Source of the DNA: Linyphia triangularis
Lineage: Eukaryota; Arthropoda; Arachnida; Araneae; Linyphiidae
Direction of reading: 5' to 3'
NCBI GenBank assembly: GCA_963978545.1
Contig: OZ021721.1
Coordinates: 111,325,366-111,389,365 of the forward strand
DNA: 64,000 nt
Shown piece by piece: positions 50,560 through 62,291 of the stretch (position 1 is its first letter; each line of letters opens with the position of its first letter). Position numbers and translations under genes: made by a program. A model generated the notes under the pieces. It saw only the letters and a program-made list of their open reading frames with translations. It did no database searches and was not told where the DNA came from.

Positions 50560-50798
50560 CATTGGTCTTCAAACTCATGAGCTGAAAAAGCCGTCGTCAG
50601 CAGTATAATAATTGAGATTTTTTTTAAGAGCCAAATTTCATTTCAAGAACCATACTCTTAAGAGTCGGTTTAATTTAACTACTAGCATCAAATAAAACAG
50701 ATATCATAATAACAGCAATACTATAACCGCAAATTTGACCACACTCAAGTGGCTAAAGAGCCGCAAGTGGCTCATGAACCGCGTTTTGCCGACCAATG
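50560..50798. mobile_element. hAT-like MITE remnant
   Basis: The left end CATTGGTCTTCAAACTCATG and the inverted right end CATTGGTCGGCAAAACGCGG are related, and the right arm includes GCCACTTGCGGCTCTTTAGC, a sequence typical of widespread animal hAT MITEs (CAGTGGTCGGCAAA... family, from memory). Target duplications are not clear, so the age is high or the ends are misplaced. Confidence 0.5.
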
Positions 50799-52939
50799 AC
50801 CTCGACCACTGACCTTTGGGACACACACACAGGCTTTACTTAAAACATTAAGTAGTTTTCTATTCAAAAGAAACTTGTTTTAAAAAAGTTTTTTTTTGCT
50901 TGAGTAATAAATACTAAGAAAGAAACTCACAACCACTTACAACATTTTACTCCTAACAGCACTTTGGCAGTAGTTCAAAACGAGAATATCATTTTTAAGG
51001 TAGTAAAGAGGCCGTGATAATTAAATAGAGAAATGTCAAAACCTTTTATGCTGCATATTAAATAAAAAGGATTATTTTAAAGGGTGGGTTTGGAACTTTC
51101 AAAGGTAATTACCCTTGTTAAGTGTTGGAAAATAAACCTACTGATTTACGCAGCCTAATTGACAAATTACACTTTGACATCTTATTCGTTGGAATAAACT
51201 AAATACTTTATTTTATATCATGTTTTACACGACAATTTTTTGTATATAAATGGGCTATTTGTTTTATAGTATATATTTACTAGCTGAAGTTTATACTTTA
51301 AACAGTTCAGTAATCTTAGTCTGGTTAATTCTCTCAACTTCTAGAAAACTACGACTAAAGAAGCAAAAGAAATACTGAAGAATTTGGATACCAATTTTTT
51401 TTTTGGAAAAGTGGATTAGTATTAGGTAATTTCAGAAAAGCACGAGTGAATCATAGAATTCCAGAAACCAAATCGAAAAAAACATATAAAAGAACAGTTT
51501 TACATGAAACTTCTGATTTGTAACTGCAATTGAACCGGGGAAAAATTGAATTGCAAGTACTTTTTGTCAGGCAAAATAATAAATTTATGTCTGACAAACA
51601 TGGTGAGAGTTACAATTTTTTTTTGAAATTTAAGTAATTTTAAATGATTTACTTGAAGGAAGTGACATTTTGATTCAATGTAACTACTGCCATTGTTTCC
51701 TGACGACTAAATATTCGATTTTCAGTTCTGAAGTACAAGAATTGAATTTGATTGTTCGTATTTTATTCGGAGAATTCAAGTATCAATTACTCTTTTAGGA
51801 AATAGAAACTGATTGTGATCTAGAAGAATCATGGAGAAATATTAAATCTTACATTTTCATTTTATTTAAACTTTGTTGTAACTGGTCGTTTTGAAAAAAT
51901 TCTGTAAATATAAAACTTTAGTTCTTATTGTGCTTGCTTGGATTTTTATCAAGCCAAAATGTTGAATAATATGATATAAAGTATGAATACTTTAGGATCG
52001 AATTTTTATCCAACAAGCAAAAATTACATTCGGAACAAAAATTTAAATTTACTCTATTATTATTGCTATAAATTAATTGCATTTAACTACACATATTTTA
52101 TTTATAACGAAACACTAGGTAGATATCGATGTTAAAATGGATTTGACGTACAAACAATTTTTTAAATCTAATGCTGATTTTGAAATTATTGCTCTTTAAA
52201 TATTGTTTATACTTTGAGATCAATATTCTCGCAAAAAATATATTGTAATCTTGATAAGATATTATACAGAGATTCTAAATATTTCGGATTATCAATTTTT
52301 TTCTAATAACTTTTCAATCTAGAAGCTTATACACATTAAATTCATTTCCAAAAGACAACTACACGTATCTTAATAACAAATGAAATAGCACAATCACTAA
52401 ATTAAATAAAAACTATACACAATGGAGATTTATTCAAAAGCATGGAGTACTATTTGAGTACTGTTGTAATGATGCCTTCATGCAAGAAATCACACAAACA
52501 AAATGTTTGTCGTTATTAGGAGATATGATTTCTTCTAATATCACCCTTCTCTGTATTTTGATACCTAACATGAAGTTCCACTCATGTTTGATGAAATTTA
52601 GAAGAGTGGTCTAGCGTGAATATAGAAATGATGTTCCCATTTTTAATTGTACATCCAAAGCAATTGTGTGATAAAATATGCTATGCATGTCAATAAACAC
52701 GAAAACAATAAAAATATTTCATCATCATAAACTTTCATGGAATAGGAAACGAAATTATAAGGAGTTAATACGGAAATTTAACATACTATATCACAATACC
52801 AAACCTCATATGGCAACCAGTACTTACAGTTTTAAACAACGGCCTATATTTTAAAACTTAATTGCTCTGAAAATTGTGCTTATACTGCTCATACCTGCTT
52901 TTAACTTAGATATTAATATATTGATCAAGTTAATCAATT
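50799..52939. other. AT-rich intergenic DNA, nothing recognised
   Basis: No exon or element end is recognised. Confidence 0.45.
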
Positions 52940-54070
52940 ATAATTTGTGTTTTGATACTCTATGAGTTTGTTGTATAACAGTTATCCTTCCTGACAGTGT
53001 TTACTATTATATATGGAAATGAATACTTAAAACACTTAATATGTTTATCTATCAATTAATCCTACAAAATTGCAACTCTCTTAAACACCTTTCCATTTCA
53101 CTTATTTTTCCGAAATTTGTTTGTTTATGAAAGCCTAAAAGTACTTGTGATTGTGTTATTGCATTACAATTAATGTTTTCATACTCTCTTTGTTTGATAT
53201 AAAGAAGCTATCTTTTCTAAAAGCATTAATCATAATAAATTGAAATTAATACTTGTAAAACGTAAAATGTTTATCTATCAATTGATACTACACAATTACA
53301 AATCTCTGAACTACATCTTCATTTCACTCGGATTTCTGAACTAGCTATTTTTTTTTCATGAAATCCAAAGCACTTGTGATCAATTGATTGTATTATTTGA
53401 TTACAATTAATGTTTTGATGCTACCTTAGTTTGTTATAAAGCTGCTATCTTTTTTGAAAGAATTAATCATTATATACGGAAATTAATACTTGAAACAAGT
53501 AAAATGTCTATCTATCAATTGATACTACACAATTACAATTCTGTGAGCTACCTCATTATTTCACTCATATTTCCGAACTCACTAATTTTTTGTATTTTTG
53601 AAAAGCCAAAAAGCACTTGTGATTGTATTATATCATTACAATTAATATTTTGAGACTCTCTTAGTTTGTTATAAAGTAGCTAGCTTTTCTGAAAGAATTA
53701 ATCATTATATACGGAAATTAATACTTGAAACACGAAAAATGTTTATTTATCGATTGATACTACAAAATTACAACTCTATGAGCTACCTCATTATTTCACT
53801 CGTATTTCCGAACTCACTAATTTTTTGTATTTTTGAAAGAGCTAAAAAGCACTTGTGATTGTATTATATCATTACAATTAATGTTTTGATACTCTCTTAG
53901 TTTGTTAAAAAGTAGCTAGCTTTTCTGAAAGAATTAATCTTTATATACGGAAATTAATACTTGAAACACGTAAAATGTTTATCTATCAATTGATACTACA
54001 AAATTACAACTCTCTGAGATACCTCTTCATTTCACTCGTGTTTCCGAACTCACTCATTTTTTTTATTTAT
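52940..54070 (+). repeat. Tandem array, about five units of 226-237 bp
   Basis: ATGTTTATCTATCAATT (or a close variant) starts units at 53041, 53267, 53504, 53739 and 53975, with a partial unit before. Each contains TACACAATTACAA, TTTCACTCGTATTTCCGAAC, AAGCACTTGTGATTGTATTA and CGGAAATTAATACTTGAAAC. Units are diverged, and no frame is kept. Confidence 0.92.
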
Positions 54071-54205
54071 GAAAGCTATAAAATGCGCTTTCAAAAAGTC
54101 TCCAAGGAGAGTTGTTGCCGAAAATGACTCAGGACTGGTCTTCGGGGAAGAATTTTCTGCGATTCTTTACTTTTTCCTTATAGTAACTCATTTTTTTTTC
54201 TTCAG

Positions 54206-54238
54206 GTCGAGTTCTCATTTGTCAATCGACTCGCCAAA
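54206..54238 (+). CDS. Candidate 33-bp microexon
   Basis: A very strong acceptor (TTTTTTTTTCTTCAG) and a strong donor (AAA|GTGAGT) enclose exactly 33 bp, readable in frame 0 as VEFSFVNRLAK. It is followed about 2 kb later by the candidate exon 56274-56549, which also starts in phase 0. The link between them is inferred only from strand, spacing and phase. It may be a chance pair of splice-like sites. Confidence 0.3.
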
Positions 54239-54364
54239 GTGAGTTTATTTTAGAATCTTGTTTATTTTGTGTTTGGGGCCAGAGGAAATCCCAAGTTGGC
54301 TTGGGATTACGATGGATTTCCGCTGTAAGGATTGAATGCAACCAATGTTCCTGTCTACTTAGTT

Positions 54365-54620
54365 GTTGTCCTCTTAGAATGTTTGTGTCTGTTTCGTTAT
54401 TGTTGTTTTAGAATGATACTATCTATCTGTTTCATTATTGTCCTTTTGCATTGATTGTCAGTTACGTTATTATCCTTTTAGAATAATCCTATGTGTTTCG
54501 TAAATGTCTTTTTAGAATGTTCCTATGTGTTTCATTGTTATCCTTTTAGAACGTTCCTGTGGGCTTCGTTATTGGGATTTTAGAATGTTCTTATTTGTAT
54601 CGCTATATACTTTTTAGATT
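54365..54620 (+). repeat. Short tandem repeat, about six units of 35-45 bp
   Basis: CTTTTAGAATGTTCCTATGT followed by GTTTCRTTATTGT recurs with variation. It lies in the presumed intron between the two candidate exons. Confidence 0.75.
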
Positions 54621-54889
54621 TGTCTTTATTCTTTGAAAGAACTTCAGATATGTATGCAATATTTAAAGTAGTTAGTTAACTAATGGAAAATAAAGAGTTG
54701 TTGTAGGATTGGTTACAGCTCATTTTCCTGTTTCTTTCGTTAATGTTCTTTTAGATTATCCCCTTACATTATTTTTAATATTTTGTTATGTTTGGAGTGG
54801 TAAAGATTTTCTTGGATATGGAAAATATTGAAAATACCTTTCTCGTATTTCCCAGATATATGGCAGATATTCTAGTTAACATTTAGAAA

Positions 54890-55135
54890 ACGATAAAATA
54901 TAGACAAAACTTAAATTAAGAAAAAGAATTAAAAAAATATTAATTAAATGAAAATTAAATTAAATATTGAAATAATATAATGAATAAAATAAACAAAACA
55001 ATGAAATTGAATTAAAACAAGACAATAAAATTATGAATAAATAAAGAATCACAATAATGAAATGAAATTGAAATAAAATAAGAGAATTAAATTATATGTA
55101 AATAAAAAATCAAAATAATATAATATAAATGAATT
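54890..55135. repeat. A-rich low-complexity tract
   Basis: Almost only A and T with AATAAAAT and GAAATTGAA words. No coding potential. Confidence 0.8.
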
Positions 55136-56273
55136 GAAGTCAAGCTGCCCTGGGAATTTTAGTCTAGTGGGTTTGCTTTAAAGATTGAACTCAACTAACG
55201 CTCTTGTCTCTTCTGTTATTGTTCTTTGCGATGTCCTTTTCCTGGTTTTTAATATTTTGTCAAGCTTTATTTTTTAGCAATTTTTGGGGAAATTGAAAAT
55301 GTTTAAAGCAGTCTTCTTTAAAAATCGATAGTTGGGATTTTTGACTTCGGTTTTTGTGAATATTTAGCTTCGTGACAGAAAGGAAACAATTTTTCGAATG
55401 ATTGTGATTAATTAAGTTAAAATTATTTTTGATTTCTATTTTAGTTGTGTTATTTCAAAGTGAATTTATTAGCCTTTAATTAAAGACAGTAAATTAAAAA
55501 ATACCTCTAAAATTATTATATTTTTTTGGTTTTCAAGGCAGGCTTATTAATGTAGGAAGAAAATTACTTATTTTTATTTGTCGTTCCATACGTTGATGGC
55601 CTAGAATATTTCGTTAGTCAATTTTGTACAACTGTTCAGGAGAGATGACCGCTCATTCAATCTTGTATACTTATATTTGGTTGTGATGTCCTTAGATAGA
55701 GCAAGTAATACTCAAAACCATAAAGATTTTACTTTGTTTTCATGAAGAAATTTTAAGATTTTTTTTTTAATTGTTCCAAATCACATTAAAAAATAAATTT
55801 ATGGGGTTTTTATTATAAGCCATCGATATATATGGTGGCCATAATTAAAGTTCAATTTAAAAAAAAAAAAAAAAAACTTGTCTGAATAGCCTGAAATTTG
55901 AACTGAATAAACTAAGATATGCAAAAAACATGTATCGATATTGCTTTTTTTCTTATGTTATACCATTTTCTCCTTTTTCGCGTATATTCAGTGTTTAAGA
56001 CAAATTTCAGTTCATTTTAACCAGTGGTTCTTTTTTTATAGCTTTTTGAAAGTTGAACTTTAATTCTAATCTTGCATGCACAGGGAAATCAAAACCAAAC
56101 TGTGTCGGTACTTTGTAACTTTATTTCCAGTCTTAATGCATTTAGTATGTAGTTTGGTATTTATATTTACTTACAGAATAGAGCAATTGTAGTACGTAGT
56201 CAATAAAAAACTTATGGTAAATTTGTTAAGTAATTTAGACAAGCCATCTCTCATTCAGTCTACTATGTTGTAG

Positions 56274-56549
56274 GCGATTTCAATTGGGGAAAAATTACTT
56301 CGAAATTACACAGTTAACACCTGGTTTTGGCAACCTGTGTTCGAGGAAACTAAGTTCATGATCAATTCTATGAATTCTTTTAGATATTTGGCAAGATTTA
56401 TTGCAGAGGGTATCAAAAAGATTTATTCTTTCACTGGAATAAACGTGTTTAAAGCTCAGAGACGTGTAAAATCAGATGTCGTTCAGAGAATAGTTCGCTT
56501 CATGGAACTTTTGGAGCAATGCCATCTGCCAATAATTGTTTCTGAATCA
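56274..56549 (+). CDS. Probable host exon, protein not recognised
   Basis: The exon is 276 bp, exactly 92 codons, with a TATGTTGTAG acceptor preceded by a pyrimidine-rich tract and a GAATCA|GTAAGT donor; both boundaries are phase 0. It reads AISIGEKLLRNYTVNTWFWQ at the start, FRYLARFIAEGIKKIYSF in the middle and VVQRIVRFMELLEQCHLP before the end. The product looks soluble and helical, with no signal peptide or long hydrophobic stretch. Codon use and GC stand out from the surrounding AT-rich DNA. I do not recognise the family. The frame can be extended to 56624 past the donor, but that is probably intron. Confidence 0.6.
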
Positions 56550-56831
56550 GTAAGTTTTAAGACACTTTGGGAAGTGCTCTTTGATGCTTTCCTAGGTGTA
56601 CTTATTTGTCTCTCTAAAGAGTAGCTAGAATTTGTAATACTCGTGTGGGATATAAATGACCTGAAAATTACTTATATGGTAGAATTTATTTTCTTTTACA
56701 ACTTTTTTAAATGTCTTGCCATTTTTAAAATTATACAATTTTAGTATTATTTTTACCAGTCCATTACATTTTGACCGAAAATAATTATTTGAATGTATTA
56801 TGGAATTATGTAGTTGGAAAGTTAAATTATA

Positions 56832-57324
56832 AAGGGTGCCCCAAAAAGGACTGATGCATTTCAAAAATTAATTAAAAGGAAAAAAAAAAGACAAAAATGA
56901 CTGAACACGATAGATATGCACAGTTTGTTGCATTCTATATGGGAAACTAAAGAAATTGATCTCATCAATTTCCGAAAATAGTTACAAATGATCAACTGAG
57001 CATCAACTGGGATGATCTACTGAGCATGCTGCACAAACTACAAAATGATGTGTTCAAAATAACCCCTATTTCTATCAACAACATAGCGAGATGGCGCAGC
57101 TGAAACATCGTTTTGTAGCTTTTGCATGTGTAAATTGTTTTCAGTTTTTTTCACTCAACAGCGCCATCTGTTGGTAAACTGTGTAATAATTTTTATTTTG
57201 AGAATTGATGGATAAAATTTAGTTGTTGACCAAGTAGAATGCAGCAAATGGTATATTTCTATCATCTTCCATTTTTATTTTGAATTTATTTCTCAAATGT
57301 GCTAGTCCTCTTTTGGATACCCTG
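56832..57324. mobile_element. MITE with TA target duplication
   Basis: Ends AAGGGTGCCCCAAAAAGGAC (56832) and, inverted, CAGGGTATCCAAAAGAGGAC (57324) are flanked by TA on both sides (56830-56831, 57325-57326). Further in, TTTGTTGCATTCTA is mirrored by TAGAATGCAGCAAA, and AGATGGCGC by GCGCCATCT, so the whole element folds back. The ends and TA target fit the Tc1/mariner superfamily. There is no transposase. Confidence 0.75.
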
Positions 57325-57479
57325 TAAAATGTTCTTTACCTAGATGGTGATTGTCAGTGATAAAATATCACGATCAGGAAGCATATAATTATTTTTATAA
57401 ATTAAATTGCAACTAAAATTTTAATTTTTTACTGCATAAAAGTTAAAAAAAAGGTGCATATAATTATTTACTACTTTGT

Positions 57480-58315
57480 CTTCTTATCCAACGCTACAGC
57501 CCAGAGGGTGCCTTGGCTTTCACTACTATTGATTTCCAAATCCCTCTCTCACTGGATTTCTTTGTCCAATTTTTTTATCTTTAACATTTTTAGATCTTCT
57601 TCGACTTGGCCAGACCAACTTTTTTTGGTCGACCTCTTTTTCTTGTTTTATAAAGTTTACCGTTCATAATTCTTTTAGGTATATCCGTGTCTTTCATTCT
57701 CTCAACGTGTCCTATCCACTGTATCCTTTTCGCCTTAATAAAGTTTATTATGTTCTTTTTTCCTTTAATTAATCTTTCATTTTCATGATTATATAGTATT
57801 CTCCATCTGTCATTTTCTTTTATCGGTCCAAATATTTTTCTTAGAATTCTGTTTTCAAAATATGTAAGGTTAGTTGCATCCCTATCTAACAGGACCCATG
57901 TCTCTGCACCATAAGTAACTATATTGGTCTAATTAGAGTCTTATAGATTTGTAATTTACATTTTCTTGTAATTAATTTACTCTTTAAGATTTTATGGTTG
58001 GCAAAGAATGCTCTATTTCTATTTCGTATTTGCCTATTTATACAGTCATGTATTTCATTTTTATTATTTATTATATTACCCAAATAAGTAAATGTAGTGG
58101 TGCCCTTAAATACATTATTATCAATGCTTATGTCTTGGGTTGTTTGGTCTACATTAACAGTTAATCCTAATTTTCTTGCCTCAGTCATTAATTCTGTTGC
58201 AATTTGTATTAAACTATGTTTTGTTCTAACAATTAATACAATATCGTATGCATATGTACATATTTGTGATGATTATTTACTTAGAATATTTAATGGGCAA
58301 TTATCGGAAAACTGA
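57480..58315 (-). pseudogene. Non-LTR retrotransposon reverse transcriptase, C-terminal part
   Basis: Read leftwards, it begins at a degenerate catalytic motif TYAYDIVLIVRTKHSL, where the usual YADD has become YAYD. It continues in the intact frame 58188-57919 with TEARKLGLTVNVDQTT, TFTYLGNIINNKNEIHDCIN and LQIYKTLIRP, then after frameshifts KIFGPIKENDRWR, RIQWIGHVERMKDTDIPKRI and RGRPKKSWSGQVEEDLK. This is the thumb and tail of an endonuclease-reverse transcriptase ORF of a common arthropod LINE. The 5' end is missing, as usual for LINE insertions. Confidence 0.88.
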
Positions 58316-58649
58316 AACCACTACACTTAAAAAAAGAAATCCTCAAAGAAATGTGAAAGCAATGAATTGCTACTAAACTTAGATGTCCAAAGTATCATAA
58401 AAGAGTGATAAAAAAAATGAGTAACACAATTTAATTTAACTTTTTGACATTGAAAGTTCACTCATTTCAACGACTCTAAATAATGTAAAGCAGAGTATAA
58501 CAAATTGGCGACTTTCAAAGGAAAAAATTCAACAAAACCATAAAAATTGTACTTAATGTAGTTATTATGATTAGTAGAAATACAAAAGCCCAATAATATT
58601 ACATTCTAGGTAGAAAAAGTTCTTAAACTAAGTTCAAAGTTCAAGTCCT

Positions 58650-60700
58650 TACACATGTCCCGTGCGTCAGAGTGAAACATGAATTTTTTTGAATAAAAAC
58701 ATTGTAAATTTCAATTTTTATTAAACTTCATTTTTCTTTTAAAATTAAATCACAAAGGGCTAAACAACTTTTTAAAACAATACAAAAATTATTTAAACTG
58801 TTATTTTAGAAAACACATGTGTCCCATGCGTCAGTTTTTTAACAATTGCATAAACTAAGACTTTTAAGTGCACAATTATTTTGATAGCAATTATTGTAAA
58901 ATTTTATATTTACGTCAATGAAAACATTTCCCTTGAAAACAAACTGAGTTGATATTATTGTGGCATAACGTTTCATTCCAAAAAGATTTAGAATCGTAAA
59001 GAATTTGCAAACTGTTTAGTGCATGAAAGAAATTTTCATTAATCATAGCATGGGTCAGCAGGTATGAGACTTAAGAGTATGCCATTCTTTGTTCAAATAT
59101 TGCAAAATGTAAAAAAAAACAAAAAAACTTGACAATAAGACGAATGCATCCATAAAAGACACAGGTAATTTTTTTTTTATTTTGATTTTTCCGCTTTTCC
59201 AAACGTTATGAAACTGTCTCTTGATCAGTGTAGAAACAAAAAAAAAACTGCAAAAGTGTCAGATGTTATGAAAAGGTGTTTGCGTTTGAACACCTAAAGT
59301 TGTGCAATGGCCATTCTAACTTGAAATTAATTTTTAAAAGTATTCTTCATTTCAAGCCGATTTTTATAAATTAATTAATAATTATTATAAAAATAATTCT
59401 TAAATTTTTAGCATTTCTTTGTTATCGAGAAATGAGATTGTTTGAAGAAATACATGCACCACTCCATTCATTAAAGGGATACAAAATTAATATATACGAT
59501 AATTTTAAAGTGCCTTAAAAATTTGTAGTACCAAAAAAATTCATTAGTAATTCAAATTTTTAAAGCACCAGAAATGAAAATAGCAAATCTCTCTGCCAAA
59601 ATAGTCCCAAATTGTGTCCACTTTGAGTAACCAGTAATATAAAATATGTATAATTTTTCTAAAAAACATACAACAATTGTAACTGTAAAAATATTACAGT
59701 TTTCCATTCCAAAAGTAGTATGTCCCATGCGTCAGTTTTCAAATGTCCCATGCGATAGTTCGCGTGTTTGCTTTTTAAATCCACAAAAATAATCTTTTTG
59801 CAAAAATTTTGATAGACATAATATTATTAACATTTATCCAAACGTGCCTATGCATTTCATAATTTTTGTCCCTATAAATTCAGAGAAAATGTAAACTTTT
59901 GTTTTGGATGTAATTTTAATTTTGTTTCTCCGTGTCTCGTGCGTGGGTTGCTTATAAATGCATATTTAACCTAATTAAAACAATTATTTTTCTATTCATC
60001 TTTACCACCAACTAAAATTATAGAAAACTAAAACATAACTAGTAAATTCATCATAATTTTGTCATTTTAATTTTCTAAGAGTATAAAAAAATAATGCAAA
60101 ATGTCCCGTATATCAGCCTGAAAATCGCCAAATAATAAACCTATCAAGCAAAATGTTTCAAAATTATGCCCACTTTGAGTAACAAGTGGTGTAAAGTTTG
60201 TATAATTTGTTTAACAAAATATTCAAAAATTGTAACTATAAAAATATCACTGTTTTCCACTCGCAAAAATAGTATCTCTCGTGCGTCCTAGTCAGAATGC
60301 CCCGTGCATCAGTTTTAAATGTCCCGTGCGTCAGTTCACGTTTTTGTTTATTAAAACCACAAAAATAATCTTTCTGCAAAAATTTTAATAGATATATTAT
60401 TATTAACATTTAACCAAATAAACCTATGAATTTCATAATTTTATACTTGCAAATTCAGAGAAAATTTGAACTTTTGTCTTGAAAGTAATTTTTTTTTGTT
60501 TCTCCTTGTCCCGTGCGTCAGTTGCCTATAAATGTATATATTTGACCTTGTTAAAAAGATTATTTTTCCATACAACTTTCCGAACAACTAAAATTTCAGA
60601 AAACGAAAACATAACTACTAAATTCATTATTAATTCGTTATTCTAATTTGTTTAAGAGTACAAAAAAGAGCGCAAAATGTCCCGTGCATCAGCCAGAAAA
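58650..60700 (+). repeat. Region peppered with the word TGTCCCGTGCGTCAG
   Basis: The word or a near copy occurs at about 58656, 58820, 59721, 59744, 59931, 60102, 60273, 60298, 60320, 60507 and 60678, all on the plus strand. The DNA between is very AT-rich. Part of the recurrence comes from the 550-bp duplication listed separately, but copies at 58656 and 58820 lie outside it. Confidence 0.8.
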
Positions 60701-60710
60701 TTGCCCTAAT
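59590..60710 (+). repeat. Tandem duplication of about 550 bp
   Basis: GCCCACTTTGAGTAACAAGT (60166 on) matches GTCCACTTTGAGTAACCAGT (59616 on). The following CCACAAAAATAATCTTT, CAAAAATTTTRATAGA, AAATTCAGAGAAAATKTRAA and AACTAAAATTWYAGAAAAC words keep the same spacing in both. The copies have diverged noticeably. Confidence 0.85.
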
Positions 60711-60904
60711 AATGATTACGTGGCTAAAATTTGTATTTGAGCTTTCTTAAGTAATTTCTCTTATATTTATTGTAGGTATTAGATATCACGTTGTTATAAT
60801 TTTCAATTAGCTATAAATGATTGAAAAGAAAACAAAAGAAAAGAATATAAGAATGCATTTCTTTAAATAAACTGAACTTCCGTATTAGCTCCAATTCTGC
60901 TATT

Positions 60905-61207
60905 TTTTTTAACCCGCTTTTATTAGCTTCAGACGTATGTATGTTAGTATGTAACGGAATCTTTGAACATGATTTTGACCCCCTTCAAACCGTCAGATTA
61001 ACTCGAAATTTGGCATACTTATTAAGGACTGATGACAATACAATAATTCAATAAGTTTGTCGCTTTATCACAAGGATTAGCTCGTGTTGCCTTTGCGCCG
61101 TTGAATTCCAACCAACCAACCAACCTTCTCCGGAATCGAACCCTGGTGTGTCGTTACAATCCCAGCAATCACAGAACCTATCATCGACAATTGATAAGGC
61201 AGACATT
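60905..61207 (-). mobile_element. tRNA-derived SINE with LINE-like tail
   Basis: On the minus strand a tRNA-like head (about 61200-61122) contains a box-B word GGTTCGATTCC and a partly paired acceptor stem (CCTTATC with GAGAAGG). It is followed by a (TTGG)n run, AACGGCGCAAAGGCAACACG and a tail with AAAATCATGTTCAAAGATTC ending AATAAAAGCGGGTTAAAA. Pol III box A is degenerate. The head-body-tail order fits a SINE; the family name is not known to me. Confidence 0.65.
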
Positions 61208-61464
61208 TAAAGATTTGTGGTGGGAATGACGATTATACAAAGCGTGTTTTTTTTAGTCGCATTATCCTTACCAGGATCTTCAGGATTAGTGATTTTTCAT
61301 ATTCAGAGACACGGTAGTGTTTTGTGCCAAGTATTACGGTGTGTACTAAAGCATACACATGACTTAAATTTGAGATAAGCATGTGACTATTGGCAAGAAC
61401 AACTGGAGAGTTTTGTACACTTAACTAAAAAAATTAACCAAAAAAAATTTATAGTTTACAGAAA

Positions 61465-61528
61465 AAATAATTAATAGTTTAAAAAACTAAAAAACATGCT
61501 TTAATAGAAAACCAAACTAAAAAGTAGA
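61465..61528 (+). repeat. 64-bp duplicate of the outer part of the hairpin arm
   Basis: AAATAATTAATAGTTTAAAA and CTTTAATAGAAAA occur here and again 64 bp later inside the left arm of the inverted repeat. Confidence 0.8.
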
Positions 61529-61880
61529 AAATAATTAATAGTTTAAAAAACTAAGAAACACGCTTTAATAGAAAAGTGAACTAAAAAGTAGAAAATAATT
61601 TTAAATAAGTTTGAAATAAGAATAGAGTGATTAACAAGAAATATTTATTTAATCGTAAAAAAGCGTGGGGTGCTTGATGTCAATTGTTGTATATATATTG
61701 GTAAAAGTAGAGATATTATGAAAATATCTTAAAAAGCACCCCACGCTTTTTTACGATAAAATAAATATTTCTTGTTAATCACTCTATTCTTATTTCAAAC
61801 TTATTTAAAATTATTTTCTACTTTTTAGTTCACTTTTCTATTAAAGCGTGTTTCTTAGTTTTTTAAACTATTAATTATTT
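61529..61880. repeat. Near-perfect inverted repeat, 147-bp arms, 58-bp loop
   Basis: The arms 61529-61675 and 61734-61880 are reverse complements with one mismatch in 147 positions (in the TTTAATCG / TTTTATCG word). The innermost part is the GC-richer AAGCGTGGGGTGCTT. No transposon family, target duplication or coding frame is recognised. A transcript would fold into a long double strand. Confidence 0.97.
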
Positions 61881-62055
61881 AAATTATTATTTTGACAATT
61901 TGAGACAGATATATTCCTTTCCATTCAGACTTAATACCTTCATTTTATAGAAAGTACAATATACCTCAACAAAAACAACAAAAAGCCAGTTATAAATCCC
62001 TCCCAAATAAAAAACAAAACAGAAGCAAATAATTCAAAGTAAATTATTTTCGTAC

Positions 62056-62198
62056 CTCATTAATCTGAACAAATTGGAGCTTGCATTCGCCTGTATTAAT
62101 GTGATTACGAAATAAATGAAATAACCGATAATACAGAACAGGTAAGCGATGAAACATCTTGTGCAGTAGTAATTGGTACGCTGTATTAGATTTTTCAT
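62056..62198 (-). CDS. Candidate first coding exon of a membrane-anchored protein
   Basis: On the minus strand an ATG at 62198 in good context (GCAAAATGA) opens 47 codons plus two bases, up to an ATGAG|GTACGA donor. The peptide starts MKNLIQRTNYYCTRC, has a hydrophobic run FIAYLFCIIGYFIYFVITLI at about residues 16-35, then QANASSNLF. A short basic N-terminus, one membrane span and a start of stem fits a type II membrane protein or an uncleaved signal. No downstream exon is found, and the family is unknown. It could be chance. Confidence 0.38.
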
Positions 62199-62291
62199 TT
62201 TGCAAGAAGAGCTATTACTGAGTCAAAACCTTGTTGTACTACTGAGAATAGTTAGAATTTCAAGAAGGGAACGTCTTCCGAGTGTTCTTAT

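Noticed and set aside
56550..56624. Extension of the 56274 exon frame beyond the donor
   Set aside because: A consensus GTAAGT donor lies at 56550, and the extension shows no further conserved-looking features.
61122..61200. Functional tRNA gene on the minus strand
   Set aside because: Box B is good, but box A and the acceptor stem are degenerate, and the SINE body and tail follow directly.
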